From the NCBI GenBank assembly GCA_002418725.1, contig DIER01000017.1:20281-84280 (forward strand): a stretch of DNA of 64,000 nucleotides, in the 5' to 3' direction. Under the pieces are notes generated by a model, which worked only from the letters and a program-made list of their open reading frames with translations, did no database searches and was not told the origin of the DNA. Below, one piece after another: positions 27,694 through 36,685 of this stretch. The position numbers and the translations under genes were made by a program. Source of the DNA: Acholeplasmataceae bacterium UBA5769. Lineage in GTDB: Bacteria; Bacillota_I; Bacilli_A; Acholeplasmatales; Acholeplasmataceae. Position 1 is the first letter of the stretch. Each line of letters starts with the position of its first letter.

Positions 27694-27771
27694 ATTATAG
27701 CACGCAAACGAAGGCTATGATAATGTGAAACCGCTCACATTATCATGAGTCTGTATCATGTATGATACAAT
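27694..27771. promoter_or_regulatory. Divergent promoters sharing a 30-base palindromic operator
   Basis: Two 12-base arms, ATGATAATGTGA (27717-27728) and TCACATTATCAT (27735-27746), are exact inverted repeats around AACCGC. The centre contains TGAAACCGCTCACA (27726-27739), a perfect match to TGnAAnCGnTnnCA. On the minus strand -10 TATAAT (27699-27694) and -35 TTATCA (27723-27718, 18-base spacing) drive the neopullulanase-lacI operon. On the plus strand -10 TATGAT (27761-27766) or TACAAT (27766-27771) may pair with TTATCA (27740-27745). Both -35 boxes are parts of the palindrome arms. Confidence 0.75.
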
Positions 27772-27796
27772 AAAAATGTGAAATGAGGTTTTGTTG

Positions 27797-29494
27797 ATGC
27801 AAAAAAAATGGTGGATGGAAAGTGTGGGTTACCAAATCTATCCCAAAAGCTTTTATGATCATAATGACGATGGTATAGGCGATCTAAAAGGGATTATTGC
27901 CAAACTCGATTACTTAAATGACTTAGGCGTAAATCTGCTCTGGATCTGCCCTTTTTATGATTCTCCTATGGATGATAATGGCTATGATGTAAGAAATTAT
28001 TTTGACGTTTCAGAAGCCTTTGGCACGATGGAAGATGTTCATGAATTGATCAAAGAAGCACACCAACGAAACATCAAAATTGTATTAGATTACGTCCTTA
28101 ATCATACCTCAGATGAACATCCTTGGTTTATCGAATCAAGAAAAAACAAGGATAACCCATATCGTGATTATTATATTTGGCATGACGGCAAAATCGTCGA
28201 TGGACAAAAGGTTGAACCAACCAATTGGGGGTCATTTTTTGGTGGGAGTGCATGGGCATATGATGAAACCTCAGATGCCTACTACATGAAGATTTTCTCA
28301 CCCAAAATGCCTGATTTAAATTGGAAAAATCAAGCGGTACAAGAAGCGATGATTAAGGTTGCGAAAACATGGTTGGATTGGGGTGTGGATGGCTTTCGTA
28401 TTGATGCTGTCTCTCATTTAGATCGTGCACCATTTGAAGATGCGATTGCAAAACCAGGCGAAAAATACCCTTTGGATTGGTATAAGTTTTCCAATCTTCC
28501 TAAGGTTCATGATTATTTAAAAACTTTAAATAAAGAAGTCTTCTCGGTATATGATTGTGTGGCCATCGGTGAAGTTGGTGGTTCAGCTTCCATTGAAGCA
28601 GGCTTAACCTACAGTGCCTTTGATTCACAAGAACTTTCAATGGTCTTCAACTTTGATCACAACTGGTGTAACAATCTAGACCAAGTGATCAGTGCGAAAA
28701 AGTTGAAAACCCATGTGAAAGATTTAAAAAATGTATTTAACGGTTGGCAACAAGCTTTTGCAACCAAAGGATGGTTACCTTTAAACTGGTTGAATCATGA
28801 CCAACCACGATTGATGAGTCAATACGGAGATTACAAATACCCACTTGCCTCAGGGAAGATGCTTGCGACTGCACTACACTTCATGCGTGGCACACCATTC
28901 ATCTATCAAGGAGAAGAGATTGGGATGACCAATTTTCCATTTGATGATGTGTCTCAATTTAACGATGTCTCATCGATTGCATCGTATCGCTACCATTTAG
29001 AACAAGAACCTGATGATCCCGTCAAAGCTTTAAAGAAAACAGCACTGCGTTCAAGAGATAATCCTCGGACAGCGATGCAATGGTCAAAAGAGGCTTATGC
29101 TGGATTTTCTGCAGTCAAACCAATACCTTTAGTGAATCCAAACTACAAGAAAATCAATGTAGAAAATCAATTAAAAGATCAAAACTCACTTTTTCATCAC
29201 TATCAAAAATTGATTCAGTTAAGAAGGTTTTCTCAGTACCATGACATCATCACATGGGGCACCTTCGAGATGTTAGATACTTCTGATGAACTTTATGTTT
29301 ACTTAAGACGATACGATGATGATACGCTTCTTGTCGTAAACTCATTTTCTAGAAAAAAACAAACCTTTAATCTGGCTGGATTTGACGTCTTGGATGTCAT
29401 CATCAGCAATCAAAAAACATACGAAATCAAACAAAAAACATTACATTTAAAGCCTTATGAATCTATTGTATTCAAGGTAAAGGAGAACTTATGA
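27797..29494 (+). CDS. malL: Oligo-1,6-glucosidase / alpha-glucosidase (GH13_31)
   Basis: 565 residues, cytosolic. VGYQIYPKSFYDHNDDGIGDL opens the barrel with its calcium-type loop; region I LDYVLNHTSDEHPWF, region II GFRIDAVSHL with Asp203, region III AIGEVGGS with Glu259, region IV WLNHDQPR, then FIYQGEEIGMTN. It cuts glucose from isomaltose, panose and short maltooligosaccharides. The frame opens at TTG 27791, but ATG 27797 fits the TGAGGT ribosome site. The stop overlaps malQ by 4 bases. Trehalose-6-phosphate hydrolase relatives share this fold, so substrate is only probable. Confidence 0.87.
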   Translation: MQKKWWMESVGYQIYPKSFYDHNDDGIGDLKGIIAKLDYLNDLGVNLLWICPFYDSPMDDNGYDVRNYFDVSEAFGTMEDVHELIKEAHQRNIKIVLDYVLNHTSDEHPWFIESRKNKDNPYRDYYIWHDGKIVDGQKVEPTNWGSFFGGSAWAYDETSDAYYMKIFSPKMPDLNWKNQAVQEAMIKVAKTWLDWGVDGFRIDAVSHLDRAPFEDAIAKPGEKYPLDWYKFSNLPKVHDYLKTLNKEVFSVYDCVAIGEVGGSASIEAGLTYSAFDSQELSMVFNFDHNWCNNLDQVISAKKLKTHVKDLKNVFNGWQQAFATKGWLPLNWLNHDQPRLMSQYGDYKYPLASGKMLATALHFMRGTPFIYQGEEIGMTNFPFDDVSQFNDVSSIASYRYHLEQEPDDPVKALKKTALRSRDNPRTAMQWSKEAYAGFSAVKPIPLVNPNYKKINVENQLKDQNSLFHHYQKLIQLRRFSQYHDIITWGTFEMLDTSDELYVYLRRYDDDTLLVVNSFSRKKQTFNLAGFDVLDVIISNQKTYEIKQKTLHLKPYESIVFKVKENL

Positions 29495-30972
29495 GAAGAA
29501 GCGGCGTTTTACTACATATATCAAGTCTTCCAAGTCCATATGGCATGGGAAGCTTCGGCAAAAGTGCTTACGAATTTGTCGATTTTTTACACCAAGCAGA
29601 ACAAACCTATTGGCAAATCTTACCTTTAGGTCCTACATCTTATGGCGATTCTCCTTATCAAACGTTCTCCGCATTTGCCAATAATCCTTATTTTATTGAC
29701 CTTGATCTTTTAATTGAAGAAGGACTATTAACAAAAGAAGACATTCAGTCCACTTATTATTCGGAACGCTACGTGGAATATAAGGAACTATATGAAGAAC
29801 GCTTTATCGTCCTTAAGAAGGCATTTCATCGTTTTAATAGAAATGATTATAAGTTCCAGCAATTTACCTTTGATCAACGCAAATGGCTCTTTGATTACGC
29901 GTTTTTCATGGCACTCAAAGTCTATCATCAAGGTGCATCATGGGAATCATGGCAAGAAGATTTAAGACTTAGAAAACCAGAAACGATGGAACATTATAAA
30001 GATCTCCTTCAAGAAGACATCATATTTTATGAGTTTTTACAGTTTAAAGCATTTGAACAGTATCATCATTTAAAACATTACGCAAATAAAAAAGGTATTA
30101 AACTTATAGGCGATATGCCGATCTATGTCTCTTATGATTCCTCTGATGTTTGGGCCAATCCGAATTATTTCTATTTAGATGAGAAACGTATGCCCATCGA
30201 AGTTGCAGGTGTTCCACCCGATAATTTTTCGGCTGACGGACAACTTTGGGGCAACCCACTTTATGATTGGGATCATCTTGCCAAAGATGACTATGCCTGG
30301 TGGGTTGATCGCGTTTCTGCATCCATGCAACTCTTTGATATGATTCGTATTGATCACTTTATTGGCTTCCAAAATTATTTTGCCATCCCTTTTGGCCATA
30401 AATCGGCTGTCTTAGGCACTTGGAAGAAAGGGCCTGGTATTGAACTCTTCCATGTGATTAAACGTCAATTAGGCGAAGTGAACATCATTGCTGAAGACTT
30501 AGGTGTCATCACAGATGATGTGCGTAAACTCCTCAAGTCCACGGGTTTCCCTGGAATGAAGTTGCTGCAATTTGCGTTTGATTCTCGTGAAGAAAGTGAT
30601 TATATTCCACACCTCTATGAGAGAAACGTGATTGCATACACTGGGACACACGACAATGAAACGACCGCACAATGGTTTGAAAAATTACCTGCTAAGGATT
30701 TAGAGTATTGTCTTTCCTACATTAATCATACCTCTGGAAATCCAGTCGATAGTTTGATAAAAGCAACCCTCTCATGTGTTGCAGATACTGCGATCATTCC
30801 CATGCAAGATTGGCTATCCTTAGGCGTAGAGGCACGCATGAATATTCCTTCAACCACTGGAAACAATTGGAAATGGCGCATGGTTAAAGAAGATTTAAAT
30901 GAAAACTTGCTAAAAAAGATGAAATCGTTTACACTATTATATGGTAGAGGATATCATGGAAAACGAGGATAG
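29491..30972 (+). CDS. malQ: 4-alpha-glucanotransferase (GH77)
   Basis: 493 residues. MRRSGVLLHISSLPSPYGMG opens the enzyme; IKLIGDMPIYV, IRIDHFIGF (nucleophile Asp region), NIIAEDLG (acid/base Glu) and YTGTHDNETT follow, all in the GH77 order. It disproportionates maltooligosaccharides to lengthen chains for phosphorylase and to release glucose. ATG overlaps the malL stop (ATGA), so malL-malQ form an operon. The TAG stop lies inside the left arm of the terminator. Confidence 0.95.
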   Translation: MRRSGVLLHISSLPSPYGMGSFGKSAYEFVDFLHQAEQTYWQILPLGPTSYGDSPYQTFSAFANNPYFIDLDLLIEEGLLTKEDIQSTYYSERYVEYKELYEERFIVLKKAFHRFNRNDYKFQQFTFDQRKWLFDYAFFMALKVYHQGASWESWQEDLRLRKPETMEHYKDLLQEDIIFYEFLQFKAFEQYHHLKHYANKKGIKLIGDMPIYVSYDSSDVWANPNYFYLDEKRMPIEVAGVPPDNFSADGQLWGNPLYDWDHLAKDDYAWWVDRVSASMQLFDMIRIDHFIGFQNYFAIPFGHKSAVLGTWKKGPGIELFHVIKRQLGEVNIIAEDLGVITDDVRKLLKSTGFPGMKLLQFAFDSREESDYIPHLYERNVIAYTGTHDNETTAQWFEKLPAKDLEYCLSYINHTSGNPVDSLIKATLSCVADTAIIPMQDWLSLGVEARMNIPSTTGNNWKWRMVKEDLNENLLKKMKSFTLLYGRGYHGKRG

Positions 30973-30990
30973 TTCTACTATCCTTTTTTT
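30966..30990 (+). terminator. Terminator overlapping the malQ stop codon
   Basis: AGGATAG (30966-30972, containing the stop), loop TTCTA, CTATCCT (30978-30984), T run to 30990. Confidence 0.85.
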
Positions 30991-31005
30991 ATGGAGGAAA
31001 GCTAA

Positions 31006-32007
31006 ATGATTAAAGGCGTCAATCTTGGGGGTTGGTTTGTTTTAGAATCTTGGATGAAACCATCTCTTTTTACAGGCATAAAATCCAAAGATGAAACGGG
31101 GTTTGTGACGTTAAACCCAAAGGCGAAAAAAGATTTAGAAAAACACTGGTGTACGTTTATTACGAAAGAAGACTTCGTCTATTTAAAACGTATCGGTATC
31201 AATTCAGTGCGTATTCCTATTCCATGGTGGTTTGAAGGCGAAGAACCTTATGTTAGTTCAACACCATTCATTCATCAAGCCATGAAATGGGCCTCAGAAC
31301 TCGCTTTAGACGTTTTACTAGATCTTCATACAGCACCAGGCTGTCAGAATGGTTTTGATAACGGTGGCATCGAAGGTGTGATGACCTGGCACTTGTTTGA
31401 TCGAAATATTGAACTTACCGTTGATAAACTCGAAAAAATGGTCATCGAGTTTCAAGGGTATCCTTCCTTTATGGGCATTGAAGTGCTCAATGAACCATTC
31501 ACATCCATTGACATGAACATTATTCAAGATTTTTATCAACGTGCTTATGAAAGAATTAGAAAACATACGGATAAACTGATTGTGTTTCATGACGCTTTCA
31601 GACCTCTTGATCCCACGTGGGAACCTTTTTTCACTAAGTCAGGCATGAAAAATATTGCATTTGATCTTCACTTGTATCATTGCTTCGATCCTAAATTGAT
31701 TACCGGAACATTTGAAGACCACCTCAAACTAATCTTAGATGAACGTATCCCGATGATTGAAAAGCTATCTCAGTTTATTCGTGTCATCGTGGGTGAATGG
31801 TCGTTAGGCATCAATTTTGACAAAATGACGAAAACCGCTCATTTTGATGAGAAGCTTTACACCAAGATACTCGCAGACCTTCAACTCTATGCATACGCCC
31901 ATGGGTTTGGTTATTATTTCTGGAGTTATAAGATTGAACGCGAGTCTCACCGTAACTGGGATTTTAGAAGACTCATTCAAGAAGGCATCTTCCCAGACAA
32001 ATTCTAG
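31006..32007 (+). CDS. GH5 glycoside hydrolase, exo-beta-1,3-glucanase-like, cytosolic
   Basis: 333 residues. VNLGGWFVLESWMKPSLF at the N-terminus resembles the fungal EXG1 (GH5_9) signature; INSVRIPIPWWF, EVLNEPF with acid/base Glu163 and VGEWSLG with nucleophile Glu264 define a GH5 barrel. No signal peptide is present, so it should act on short imported beta-glucosides or beta-1,3-glucooligosaccharides. It follows malQ after a terminator, with its own GGAGGAA ribosome site but no clear promoter. It is the only beta-glucan enzyme in an alpha-glucan island. Subfamily and substrate need a phylogeny. Confidence 0.82.
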   Translation: MIKGVNLGGWFVLESWMKPSLFTGIKSKDETGFVTLNPKAKKDLEKHWCTFITKEDFVYLKRIGINSVRIPIPWWFEGEEPYVSSTPFIHQAMKWASELALDVLLDLHTAPGCQNGFDNGGIEGVMTWHLFDRNIELTVDKLEKMVIEFQGYPSFMGIEVLNEPFTSIDMNIIQDFYQRAYERIRKHTDKLIVFHDAFRPLDPTWEPFFTKSGMKNIAFDLHLYHCFDPKLITGTFEDHLKLILDERIPMIEKLSQFIRVIVGEWSLGINFDKMTKTAHFDEKLYTKILADLQLYAYAHGFGYYFWSYKIERESHRNWDFRRLIQEGIFPDKF

Positions 32008-32069
32008 CCCTATCATTATTTGATCTGTGAAACATCGTTGATGTGAGTCATTCATTAAAAATCGGTTTA

Positions 32070-32083
32070 AGAAAACGCTCACA
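32070..32083 (+). promoter_or_regulatory. Orphan LacI/cre-like site
   Basis: AGAAAACGCTCACA matches TGnAAnCGnTnnCA at 13 of 14 positions and shares CGCTCACA with the operator at 27726. It lies between the GH5 gene and the acpP promoter, about 45 bases before the acpP -35. It could be chance. Confidence 0.35.
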
Positions 32084-32126
32084 TGATGAAAAAGCTTTGA
32101 AGTTCAAAAAATAAGTTAAATCAAAA

Positions 32127-32155
32127 TTGACTTTTTATACAAAGTGGCTTATAAT
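32127..32155 (+). promoter_or_regulatory. Promoter of acpP
   Basis: -35 TTGACT (32127-32132), 17 bases, -10 TATAAT (32150-32155): near-consensus sigma-A promoter. Confidence 0.85.
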
Positions 32156-32184
32156 AGCATTGCTGAAACAAGGAGGATATAAAC

Positions 32185-32412
32185 GTGATATTTGATCGTG
32201 TAAAAGAAATGATTGTCGAAGAATTAAATGTACCAGCTGAAAAAGTAACCTTAGAATCTCGTCTTGCAGAAGACCTTGGAGCGGATTCCATTGATGCAGT
32301 TGAACTTATCATGAATATTGAAGATGAATTTAAAATTCAAGTCAGTGATGAACAAGCTCAAGGTATCAAAACTGTTGGTGACTTAGTGAAGTACATCGAA
32401 GCAGCAAAGTAA
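32185..32412 (+). CDS. acpP: Acyl carrier protein
   Basis: 75 residues, acidic, with the phosphopantetheine attachment site DLGADSIDAVEL around Ser37 (the classic motif has DSLD). It carries growing acyl chains in fatty acid synthesis. The start is GTG 32185 behind AGGAGGATAT; no in-frame ATG fits. It is a single-gene unit with a strong promoter and terminator, not linked to fab genes here. A special-purpose carrier protein cannot be excluded, but length and motif fit the housekeeping protein. Confidence 0.92.
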   Translation: MIFDRVKEMIVEELNVPAEKVTLESRLAEDLGADSIDAVELIMNIEDEFKIQVSDEQAQGIKTVGDLVKYIEAAK

Positions 32413-32418
32413 AAAACA

Positions 32419-32445
32419 AAAGGGGATAACAAAATCCCTTTTTTT
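32419..32445 (+). terminator. Terminator of acpP
   Basis: AAAGGGGAT (32419-32427), loop AACAAA, ATCCCTTTT (32434-32442) with one G-T pair, then T. Confidence 0.85.
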
Positions 32446-32446
32446 G

Positions 32447-32475
32447 TTGGAAAAAAGGCGGTTTTCTACTATAAT
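32447..32475 (+). promoter_or_regulatory. Promoter of leuS
   Basis: -35 TTGGAA (32447-32452), 17 bases, -10 TATAAT (32470-32475). No T-box or long leader lies before leuS, unlike pheST. Confidence 0.75.
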
Positions 32476-32504
32476 AGAAATAGCATTGAAAGAAGGTATC
32501 CATC

Positions 32505-34913
32505 ATGAATTACGACTATAAAAATATCGAGAAAAAATGGCAAAGCTATTGGTATGAAAACAAACTCTTCAAAACCTCTGAAGATCGCTATAAGGAAAAG
32601 TATTATGTCTTAGACATGTTTCCCTACCCTAGTGCTTCAGGACTCCACGTAGGACATATTGAAGGGTATACAGCGACCGATATCATGAGCCGCTACAAGC
32701 GCATGCAAAACTTTAATGTCCTTCATCCTATGGGATGGGATGCTTTTGGTTTGCCTGCTGAACAATACGCACTATCCACGGGGAAAGATCCTCGTTCATT
32801 TACCTATCAAAACATTGAAACCTTTAAACGTCAAATCATCGAGTCAGGAAAAGGCATCGATTGGGATAGAGAGTTTGCAACCGCAGATCCAGGTTATTTT
32901 AAATGGACCCAATGGATTTTCAAAAAACTTTATGAACATGGTTTAGCGGTTTTAAAAGATGTTGAAGTGAATTTTTGTGAAGGGTTAGGTACCGTTTTAG
33001 CCAACGATGAAATTGAAATTGTCGATGGTAAGATGGTTTCTGAACGTGGACAGTACCCTGTTGTAAAGAAAGCGATGCGCCAATGGGTACTACGCATTAC
33101 GGCGTATGCGGATCGTCTATTAGAGGATTTGGATGACCTTGAATGGCCAGAGCACTTAAAAGAAATGCAACGCAATTGGATTGGCAAATCAACAGGTGCG
33201 ATGATGACCTTTAAGGTGGACCAATCCGATGAATCCTTTGATGTCTTTACGACGCGTCCAGACACCATTTATGGAGCAACCTACGCCGTTTTAGCACCAG
33301 AACATCCGCTTGTTTTACACATTACAGCAGAAGATGAAATGGCCTCTGTGAAACAATACATTGAACAGACTAAAATGAAAAACGATATGGACCGTGCCCT
33401 GGATAAGTCAAAAACAGGCGTATTTACGGGTTCTTATGCCATTAATCCTTTAAATCATAAACGCATTCCTATTTGGATAGCAGATTATGTCTTACCACAT
33501 TATGGCACAGGTGCTGTCATGGCTGTGCCTGCACACGATGACCGTGATTTTGAGTTTGCTCAAATCCACGGACTTGATATCGTTGAAGTCATTCAAGGCG
33601 AATCTGAAAAAGCATTTACCGGTGATGGTATTCACTATAACAGTGGCATTATCGATGGACTTTACAATGAAGATGCCAAACTTAAAATCATTGATTATCT
33701 TGAAAAGACGAAACAAGGCTTTGGACATAGCACATACAAATTAAGAGATTGGGTTTTCTCACGTCAACGTTATTGGGGTGAACCTTTCCCAGTCATTTAT
33801 GATGAAGATGGTAACATTCACATCCTTGATGATGAAAACCTTCCTTTGGAACTTCCAGTATTAAAAAATATTCGCCCCAGTGGGACAGGCGAATCACCTT
33901 TAGCCAACGCACATGACTGGCTTTATGTGGATCATCACGGTATCAAAGGTAGACGTGACACCAACACCATGCCACAACTCGCCGGTAGTTCTTGGTATTT
34001 TATCGGATACATTTTAAAGCATCATCTTGGCTTTATGCCACTTAACTCAGAAGAAGCGAAGAAAGCACTGGATAAGTGGTTACCTGTTGACCTTTATATT
34101 GGTGGTACTGAACATGCAGTAGGACATCTGCTTTATTCTCGTTTTTGGACCAAGTTCTTACATGATCTCGGCATTGTTTCTGCGAAAGAACCTTTTAAAC
34201 GTTTGTTTAACCAGGGTATGATTTTAGGTTCTGACCATCAAAAGATGAGCAAATCACGTGGTAATGTCGTCAATCCAGATGAAATCATTGAATCTCATGG
34301 TGCGGATGCACTCCGCTTATATGAAATGTTTATGGGACCTCTTGAAGCTGAAAAACCATGGTCTACAGAATCCTTAAATGGCGCGAGAAAGTTTTTAGAT
34401 CGCGTGTGGCGCATGTTTGAATTTCCATTAACTAAAGAAGAAAACCACGCGTTAAGACAACCCCTCCATCAAGCCATTAAAAAAGTGACGGAAGATTATG
34501 ATAAGCTTGCGTTTAACACGGCAATTAGCCAAATGATGATTTTTGTCAATGAAGTTTATAAACAACAAACCATCGGAAAAGACCAAGCAAGAGATTTCTT
34601 AAAACTGTTAAATCCTGTCTGCCCACATATCACAGAAGAATTGAATAAAGAAATACTTAAACAAAATGAAGAACTGATTTATTCAGATTGGCCAATCTTT
34701 AATGAAGCATACCTTCAAGTCGACGAAGTCGAAATGGTTGTTCAAGTGAACGGGAAACTTCGTGGCCGGTTCATGATGGGTGTTGATCTATCCGATGAGG
34801 AAGCGAAGCGCATTGCATTGGATAATCCAAACGTACAAAAACACCTTGAGGGATTGACGGTACGCAAAGTCATTGTTGTTCCTAATAAGCTCATTAACAT
34901 TGTTGCTAACTAG
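32505..34913 (+). CDS. leuS: Leucyl-tRNA synthetase
   Basis: 802 residues, the normal size. MFPYPSASGLHVGHIEGYT carries the HIGH-type motif near residue 47; the editing domain (about 220-410) includes TTRPDTIYGATY and VMAVPAHDDRDFEFA; QKMSKSRGNVVNPDEI near 580 is the KMSKS loop. It charges tRNA-Leu; a tRNA-Leu(GAG) gene lies in this window at 54514. ATG 32505 follows GAAGGT. Own promoter and terminator. Confidence 0.97.
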   Translation: MNYDYKNIEKKWQSYWYENKLFKTSEDRYKEKYYVLDMFPYPSASGLHVGHIEGYTATDIMSRYKRMQNFNVLHPMGWDAFGLPAEQYALSTGKDPRSFTYQNIETFKRQIIESGKGIDWDREFATADPGYFKWTQWIFKKLYEHGLAVLKDVEVNFCEGLGTVLANDEIEIVDGKMVSERGQYPVVKKAMRQWVLRITAYADRLLEDLDDLEWPEHLKEMQRNWIGKSTGAMMTFKVDQSDESFDVFTTRPDTIYGATYAVLAPEHPLVLHITAEDEMASVKQYIEQTKMKNDMDRALDKSKTGVFTGSYAINPLNHKRIPIWIADYVLPHYGTGAVMAVPAHDDRDFEFAQIHGLDIVEVIQGESEKAFTGDGIHYNSGIIDGLYNEDAKLKIIDYLEKTKQGFGHSTYKLRDWVFSRQRYWGEPFPVIYDEDGNIHILDDENLPLELPVLKNIRPSGTGESPLANAHDWLYVDHHGIKGRRDTNTMPQLAGSSWYFIGYILKHHLGFMPLNSEEAKKALDKWLPVDLYIGGTEHAVGHLLYSRFWTKFLHDLGIVSAKEPFKRLFNQGMILGSDHQKMSKSRGNVVNPDEIIESHGADALRLYEMFMGPLEAEKPWSTESLNGARKFLDRVWRMFEFPLTKEENHALRQPLHQAIKKVTEDYDKLAFNTAISQMMIFVNEVYKQQTIGKDQARDFLKLLNPVCPHITEELNKEILKQNEELIYSDWPIFNEAYLQVDEVEMVVQVNGKLRGRFMMGVDLSDEEAKRIALDNPNVQKHLEGLTVRKVIVVPNKLINIVAN

Positions 34914-34919
34914 TTTAAG

Positions 34920-34948
34920 CACCTCGATTTAGAGGTGTTTTTCTTTTT
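34920..34948 (+). terminator. Terminator of leuS
   Basis: CACCTC (34920-34925), loop GATTTA, GAGGTG (34932-34937), T-rich tail. Confidence 0.85.
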
Positions 34949-35016
34949 TAAGTGTAAAATAAAAATATACCAATAAAAGGGTATAGTTGAAAGTATATAT
35001 GGTGTAAGGGGAAATT

Positions 35017-35532
35017 ATGGAACAGATACAGGACATTATCAAAGAACTCAAACAACAAAATTATGCACACTTTGATGTTTTCTATCGTATGACCAAACAA
35101 CAAGTGTTTTTTGCTATCGTCTCCATCATCAAAGATCAGGGATTAGCAGAAGATATTCTCCAAGATACATACATGCGGTTCTTAGAGAAAATTCATCTCT
35201 TTAAAGATGGATCTAACCCTTATGCATACTTAACACAAATCGGAAGAAATCTCGCCATAGACACTTACAATCAAAGGAAAAAAGAGATTAGGTCGGAAGA
35301 CATCTTTGAAACGATTCCTGCAGAGGAACCAGAAGAGGAAACAAGCGATGATATTTTCAAGATTCTTGATGAACTTGATGCACATGAGAAAGAAATTGTT
35401 GTGATGCATGCCATCAATGATTTAAAATTTAGAGAAATTGCTGAGATTACACAAAAACCTTTAGGCACTGTCCTATGGATATATAACAAAGCAATTAAAA
35501 AATTACAAAAGAAAGTAGGTGAATTCAGATGA
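35017..35532 (+). CDS. ECF-type RNA polymerase sigma factor
   Basis: 171 residues. Region 2 includes AEDILQDTYMRFLEKIHLFK (the -10-binding helix) and region 4 LKFREIAEITQKPLGTVLWIYNKAI (helix-turn-helix for the -35). A short acidic linker EEPEEETSD joins them. ATG 35017 lies behind AAGGGGAA. Its stop overlaps the next gene by 4 bases; that gene is a membrane protein with the shape of an anti-sigma factor, and a lipoprotein follows. The likely signal is at the cell surface. Target promoters are unknown. Confidence 0.9.
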   Translation: MEQIQDIIKELKQQNYAHFDVFYRMTKQQVFFAIVSIIKDQGLAEDILQDTYMRFLEKIHLFKDGSNPYAYLTQIGRNLAIDTYNQRKKEIRSEDIFETIPAEEPEEETSDDIFKILDELDAHEKEIVVMHAINDLKFREIAEITQKPLGTVLWIYNKAIKKLQKKVGEFR

Positions 35533-36623
35533 CAAAAAAAGAACTAAAGGTATATCTTAAGACAAAAGCGAGTGAAATCGAGGTTAAAGATTTTTCACAA
35601 ACGATTCTAGAACGGGCAAAAAGCTTACCACGTACGCACATGGAATCTATCGAAGAACCAAGAAGAAGCCTTCGCTTAAAACCCATATTGACTTCGTTCT
35701 TACTCTTAACCACAACCGTCTTCGCACTGTTCTTATTTTTAGGTGAAGAAGATATACCACCAGTCATTGAAACACCTGTTTTAGAAAATATGGAATCGGT
35801 GGTTGCGTTATCTGCAGTTCAAACCACATCGTTGATCCATATTTTAGAAACAGAATTAGCCGCTGAAACAGCTATACCGCTTCGCTTTGGACCGATAGAA
35901 CGTAATAATCGCATTCAAGACGAACTCAATGATGTTGCAAAATACCTTGAAACCATCGAAAAACTTTATGCAAGTAATGAAAACTTTGAGGTTGTTGATG
36001 AAGCAAAATCATCCAATGGTTTTGCAAGACGTATGCGTTTTAGAACCAAAGACCTTTTAGAACAAGAAGCACAATATGAAATGATGTATAATCAAACATT
36101 CAACCAAGCGACGAACCGTTTCCAGGTAGCTGGACAAGTTAAGGTTGGCGAAAAGTCTTATCCGTTTACCGTTGAAGGTCAAAAAGGTGAACGTGGTATT
36201 GTCATGACAGCAAAAAAAGATGATGCAAACTTTGTCATCCTCGAATACATGGAAGTAGATGGTGTTCATTATTATACGGTTGAGCTTATTAAACAAGATC
36301 AATCCATTCAAAAGGTCAGTATTGAACTTACTGAAACAGAAGGGATTAAACAAGCAACACTCTCTTTCATTTCAGGAACATCCACAGGAACGTATGTCTT
36401 TTCCATCGAAGTTGAAGATTTAAAGAAAATTATCTTGATTCACTACACCATCGATTTTGATGGTGACATTGAAGAAGGCGACATTACCATTCGGATTTTA
36501 GCACTTCCACAATCGACCATTTATTCGATCATCGTGAAACCAGAAGGTAGAATTCCGTTTAGTATAACCAGAGCAAGATTCAATACCACACAGGGCATGC
36601 ACCCACAATTGACCATAATTTAA
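35529..36623 (+). CDS. Probable membrane anti-sigma factor
   Basis: 364 residues, no close family recognised. A 50-residue basic cytoplasmic part (LKVYLKTKASEIEVKDFSQ) precedes one transmembrane helix (about 51-71, LKPILTSFLLLTTTVFALF); the remaining 290 residues should be outside and are beta-rich (QVAGQVKVGEKSYPFTVEGQ, VKKISIELT-like repeats). No zinc anti-sigma HxxxCxxC motif is present. The assignment rests on the 4-base overlap with the ECF gene, topology and length of the cytoplasmic part. The sensor could be the outer beta domain, perhaps acting with the lipoprotein encoded next. Confidence 0.65.
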   Translation: MTKKELKVYLKTKASEIEVKDFSQTILERAKSLPRTHMESIEEPRRSLRLKPILTSFLLLTTTVFALFLFLGEEDIPPVIETPVLENMESVVALSAVQTTSLIHILETELAAETAIPLRFGPIERNNRIQDELNDVAKYLETIEKLYASNENFEVVDEAKSSNGFARRMRFRTKDLLEQEAQYEMMYNQTFNQATNRFQVAGQVKVGEKSYPFTVEGQKGERGIVMTAKKDDANFVILEYMEVDGVHYYTVELIKQDQSIQKVSIELTETEGIKQATLSFISGTSTGTYVFSIEVEDLKKIILIHYTIDFDGDIEEGDITIRILALPQSTIYSIIVKPEGRIPFSITRARFNTTQGMHPQLTII

Positions 36624-36685
36624 CGATTCAACCAATAAAATAACAGAAGCCACTGTATATAAGGTGAAAAGGAGGTTACAAACCT

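Noticed and set aside
32008..32126. Small gene or RNA between the GH5 gene and acpP
   Set aside because: No convincing frame, start or hairpin-terminator unit; only the cre-like site and the acpP promoter are seen.
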